This document shows positions 5,298 to 6,794 of a stretch of DNA of 6,794 nt, piece after piece. The DNA is taken from contig WGDQ01000190.1 of assembly GCA_015493185.1 (NCBI GenBank), positions 1-6,794 on the forward strand, in the 5' to 3' direction. Under the pieces are notes generated by a model. The model saw only the letters and a list, made by a program, of their open reading frames with translations, was not told where the DNA came from and ran no database searches. Made by a program: the position numbers and the translations under genes. Origin of the DNA: Planctomycetaceae bacterium. Lineage in GTDB: Bacteria; Planctomycetota; Planctomycetia; Pirellulales; JAEUIK01. Position 1 is the stretch's first letter. Each line of letters starts with the position of its first letter.

Positions 5298-6508
5298 TAC
5301 GACCGGCCGTGCACGCGTGCCTCCACGCGCAGTGGCAGGCCCTGCAAGCGCAAGAATCCCTCGGCATCGGTCTGATTGTACGAACCGCCCGCCTCCATGG
5401 TCGCTATTTCCGCGTCGTACAAGCTGTGAGGGCTTTGGCGACGGTCGATCATCATGTTCCCTTTATAGAGCGCCAATGTCACGTCGCCTGTTACAAATTT
5501 CTGCGCCTCGTCGCTGAAAGCCAGCAAGGCGTCCATCTTCCGCGAGTACCAGAATCCGTAGTAAACCAGTTCGGCCACCTCGGGCGCCAGGCGATCGCGC
5601 AGGTGCATCAGGTCGCGGTCCATCGTCAGTTGTTCCAGCGCCCGATGCGCCGTGTACAGCAGCGTCATTCCCGGCGCCTCGTACACGCCGCGGCTTTTCA
5701 TGCCCACAAACCGGTTCTCTACCATGTCGATGCGGCCCACGCCGTTCCGCCCGCCGATCTCGTTCAATGCCCGAACCATCGGATATGCATCCAACCGTTC
5801 GCCGTCGAGCCGAACGGGCACGCCCGCCTCGAAGCCGATCGTCACCTTCTCCACCCGGTCCGGCGCCTGCTGTGGCGAAACGGTCATGCCGAAATCAACC
5901 AGTTCCACGCCGTTCACGGTCAAATCTTCGAGCTGCCCGGCTTCGTAGCTGATGTGCAGGCAGTTCTCGTCCGAGCTGTACGGCTTCTCCACGGTGGCTT
6001 TCACCGGAATTTGCTTCTGCTCGCAGTAATCGATCATTTCCCGCCGGCCAGGAAACCGCGACCGAAACGCCTCGTCGCGCCACGGCGCAATCACGCGAAT
6101 CGACGGGTCCAGCGCATCGGCCGCCAGTTGAAACCGGCACTGATCGTTCCCCTTGCCGGTGGCACCATGAGCGTAAGCATCGGCCCCCACTTCACGGGCT
6201 ACTTGCAGGCAGGCTTTCGTAATGATGGGTCGCGCGATCGAAGTGCCCAGCAAGTACACATCTTCATAGCGTGCCTGCCAGCGCAAAACGGGAAACGCAA
6301 AATCGCGACACAGCTCCTCGCGCACATCCACAATCCGGGCCGACGCGGCTCCGCAGTTCTTGGCCTTCTCGATAATCGCCTGCGGATCTTCGCAGGGCTG
6401 TCCCACATCAACGTACACGGCGTGCACCGCGTAGCCCTGCTCTTGCAGCCACGAAAGAATCACCGACGTATCCAACCCGCCGGAATAAGCAAGCACACAG
6501 CTAGACAT
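5294..6508 (-). CDS. argG: Argininosuccinate synthase (ArgG)
   Basis: ArgG condenses citrulline and aspartate with ATP to argininosuccinate, the second-to-last step of arginine synthesis, in the cytoplasm. The product is 404 residues, the normal size of the common bacterial type. AYSGGLDTS (7-15) is the ATP-pyrophosphatase loop. AHGATGKGNDQCRF (113-126) is the conserved nucleotide/citrulline segment, with Cys124 where many homologues have Val. Also typical are YSSDENCLHISYEAGQLED (177-195) and GRIDMVENRFVGMKSRGVYE (258-277). The ATG at 6508 has GGAG 5 nt upstream and yields the usual N-terminus; the frame stays open to 6751, but that extension resembles nothing. The stop codon at 5296-5294 lies inside the right-hand CTCAG direct repeat of repeat copy 2, so an insertion there left the protein intact. 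No other arginine gene is in the window. Confidence 0.97.
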   Translation of the reverse strand: MSSCVLAYSGGLDTSVILSWLQEQGYAVHAVYVDVGQPCEDPQAIIEKAKNCGAASARIVDVREELCRDFAFPVLRWQARYEDVYLLGTSIARPIITKACLQVAREVGADAYAHGATGKGNDQCRFQLAADALDPSIRVIAPWRDEAFRSRFPGRREMIDYCEQKQIPVKATVEKPYSSDENCLHISYEAGQLEDLTVNGVELVDFGMTVSPQQAPDRVEKVTIGFEAGVPVRLDGERLDAYPMVRALNEIGGRNGVGRIDMVENRFVGMKSRGVYEAPGMTLLYTAHRALEQLTMDRDLMHLRDRLAPEVAELVYYGFWYSRKMDALLAFSDEAQKFVTGDVTLALYKGNMMIDRRQSPHSLYDAEIATMEAGGSYNQTDAEGFLRLQGLPLRVEARVHGRSY

Positions 6509-6513
6509 CGAAT

Positions 6514-6517
6514 CTCC
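6514..6517 (-). promoter_or_regulatory. Shine-Dalgarno sequence of argG
   Basis: GGAG on the minus strand lies 5 nt before the ATG at 6508 and supports this start over the open frame further upstream. Confidence 0.7.
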
Positions 6518-6542
6518 GCTCTCGTTGATCGTAAAACCACCA

Positions 6543-6563
6543 GGCCGGACTACCATTCCGGCC
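6543..6563 (-). promoter_or_regulatory. Inverted repeat in the argG upstream region
   Basis: On the minus strand GGCCGGA, a 7-nt loop and TCCGGCC form a perfect 7-bp stem that ends 34 bp before the argG start codon. TTTT follows a few bases after the stem. It could be an operator or a weak leader hairpin; the U run is too short and too far away for a clear terminator. It does not resemble the known ArgR box. The rest of 6509-6794 shows no gene or recognisable promoter. Confidence 0.35.
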
Positions 6564-6794
6564 GCTTCACACACGCCGCTCCGCCAATCCCCCGCAGTCG
6601 GCTGAAAAAACCGCTTCGTCGACCCGCGTGAGACGAACCGCGTCAGTTCAACCAGCCCCGTTGCAGGCACATCCGGCGCATAGATCGAAAACCTGACGGC
6701 CCGCGGAGCCAGTCCCTTTTCAGCCGCTGGCAACCGCAACGAGCTTTTCAACCGGTCGCCAAACGCTCGAATGCCACATTGTGCCCCCCCAGTC

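Noticed and set aside
5093..6631. 512-codon forward frame antisense to argG
   Set aside because: It is the shadow of argG on the opposite strand; the translation is rich in His, Arg and Pro and resembles no family, while argG is unmistakable.
6509..6751. N-terminal extension of argG of 81 residues
   Set aside because: ArgG similarity starts at the ATG at 6508, which has its own ribosome binding site; the extension resembles nothing.

Overview
The window comes from a GC-rich bacterium. It carries four confidently recognised metabolic genes, one well-supported but unrecognised gene, and two copies of a short palindromic repeat that looks mobile. I lean towards Planctomycetota (Pirellula-like) from the GC-rich, loosely packed layout and the feel of the proteins. 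That is an inference, and no marker gene here proves it.

Layout, left to right. 1-474: no gene I can support; GC-rich sequence upstream of trpB. 475-1689 (+): trpB, tryptophan synthase beta chain. 1774-2586 (+): trpA, tryptophan synthase alpha chain, 84 bp behind trpB. 2587-3284: a long intergenic region holding a 36-nt pure pyrimidine run, the first copy of the repeat element (2802-2977) and a 9-bp-arm palindrome. 3285-3824 (+): a 179-residue protein of unknown function with a strong ribosome binding site. 3825-4116: a convergent intergenic region with small repeats. 4117-4974 (-): a cyclopropane fatty acid/mycolic acid synthase-type SAM methyltransferase. 4975-5293: an intergenic region holding the second copy of the repeat (5156-5292). 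5294-6508 (-): argG, argininosuccinate synthase. 6509-6794: the argG upstream region with an inverted repeat.

TrpB and TrpA form the two-subunit enzyme that turns indole-3-glycerol phosphate and serine into tryptophan. They appear to be a two-gene unit, with no other trp gene in the window. ArgG makes argininosuccinate for arginine synthesis. The methyltransferase most likely modifies unsaturated membrane lipids. I see no functional link between these pathways; the neighbourhood looks like ordinary core-genome gene order.

The most notable structure is the repeat. Both copies have matching terminal inverted repeats (AAGGTG.../...CACCTT or CACCCT), can fold into a long imperfect hairpin, and share several exact blocks of 11-20 bp. 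Each is flanked by a short direct repeat, TAAG for copy 1 and CTCAG for copy 2, that differs between copies, as expected of target-site duplications. Copy 2 sits exactly at the argG stop codon without breaking the gene. This fits a MITE-like non-autonomous element. No transposase for it is present here, and I do not recognise the family.
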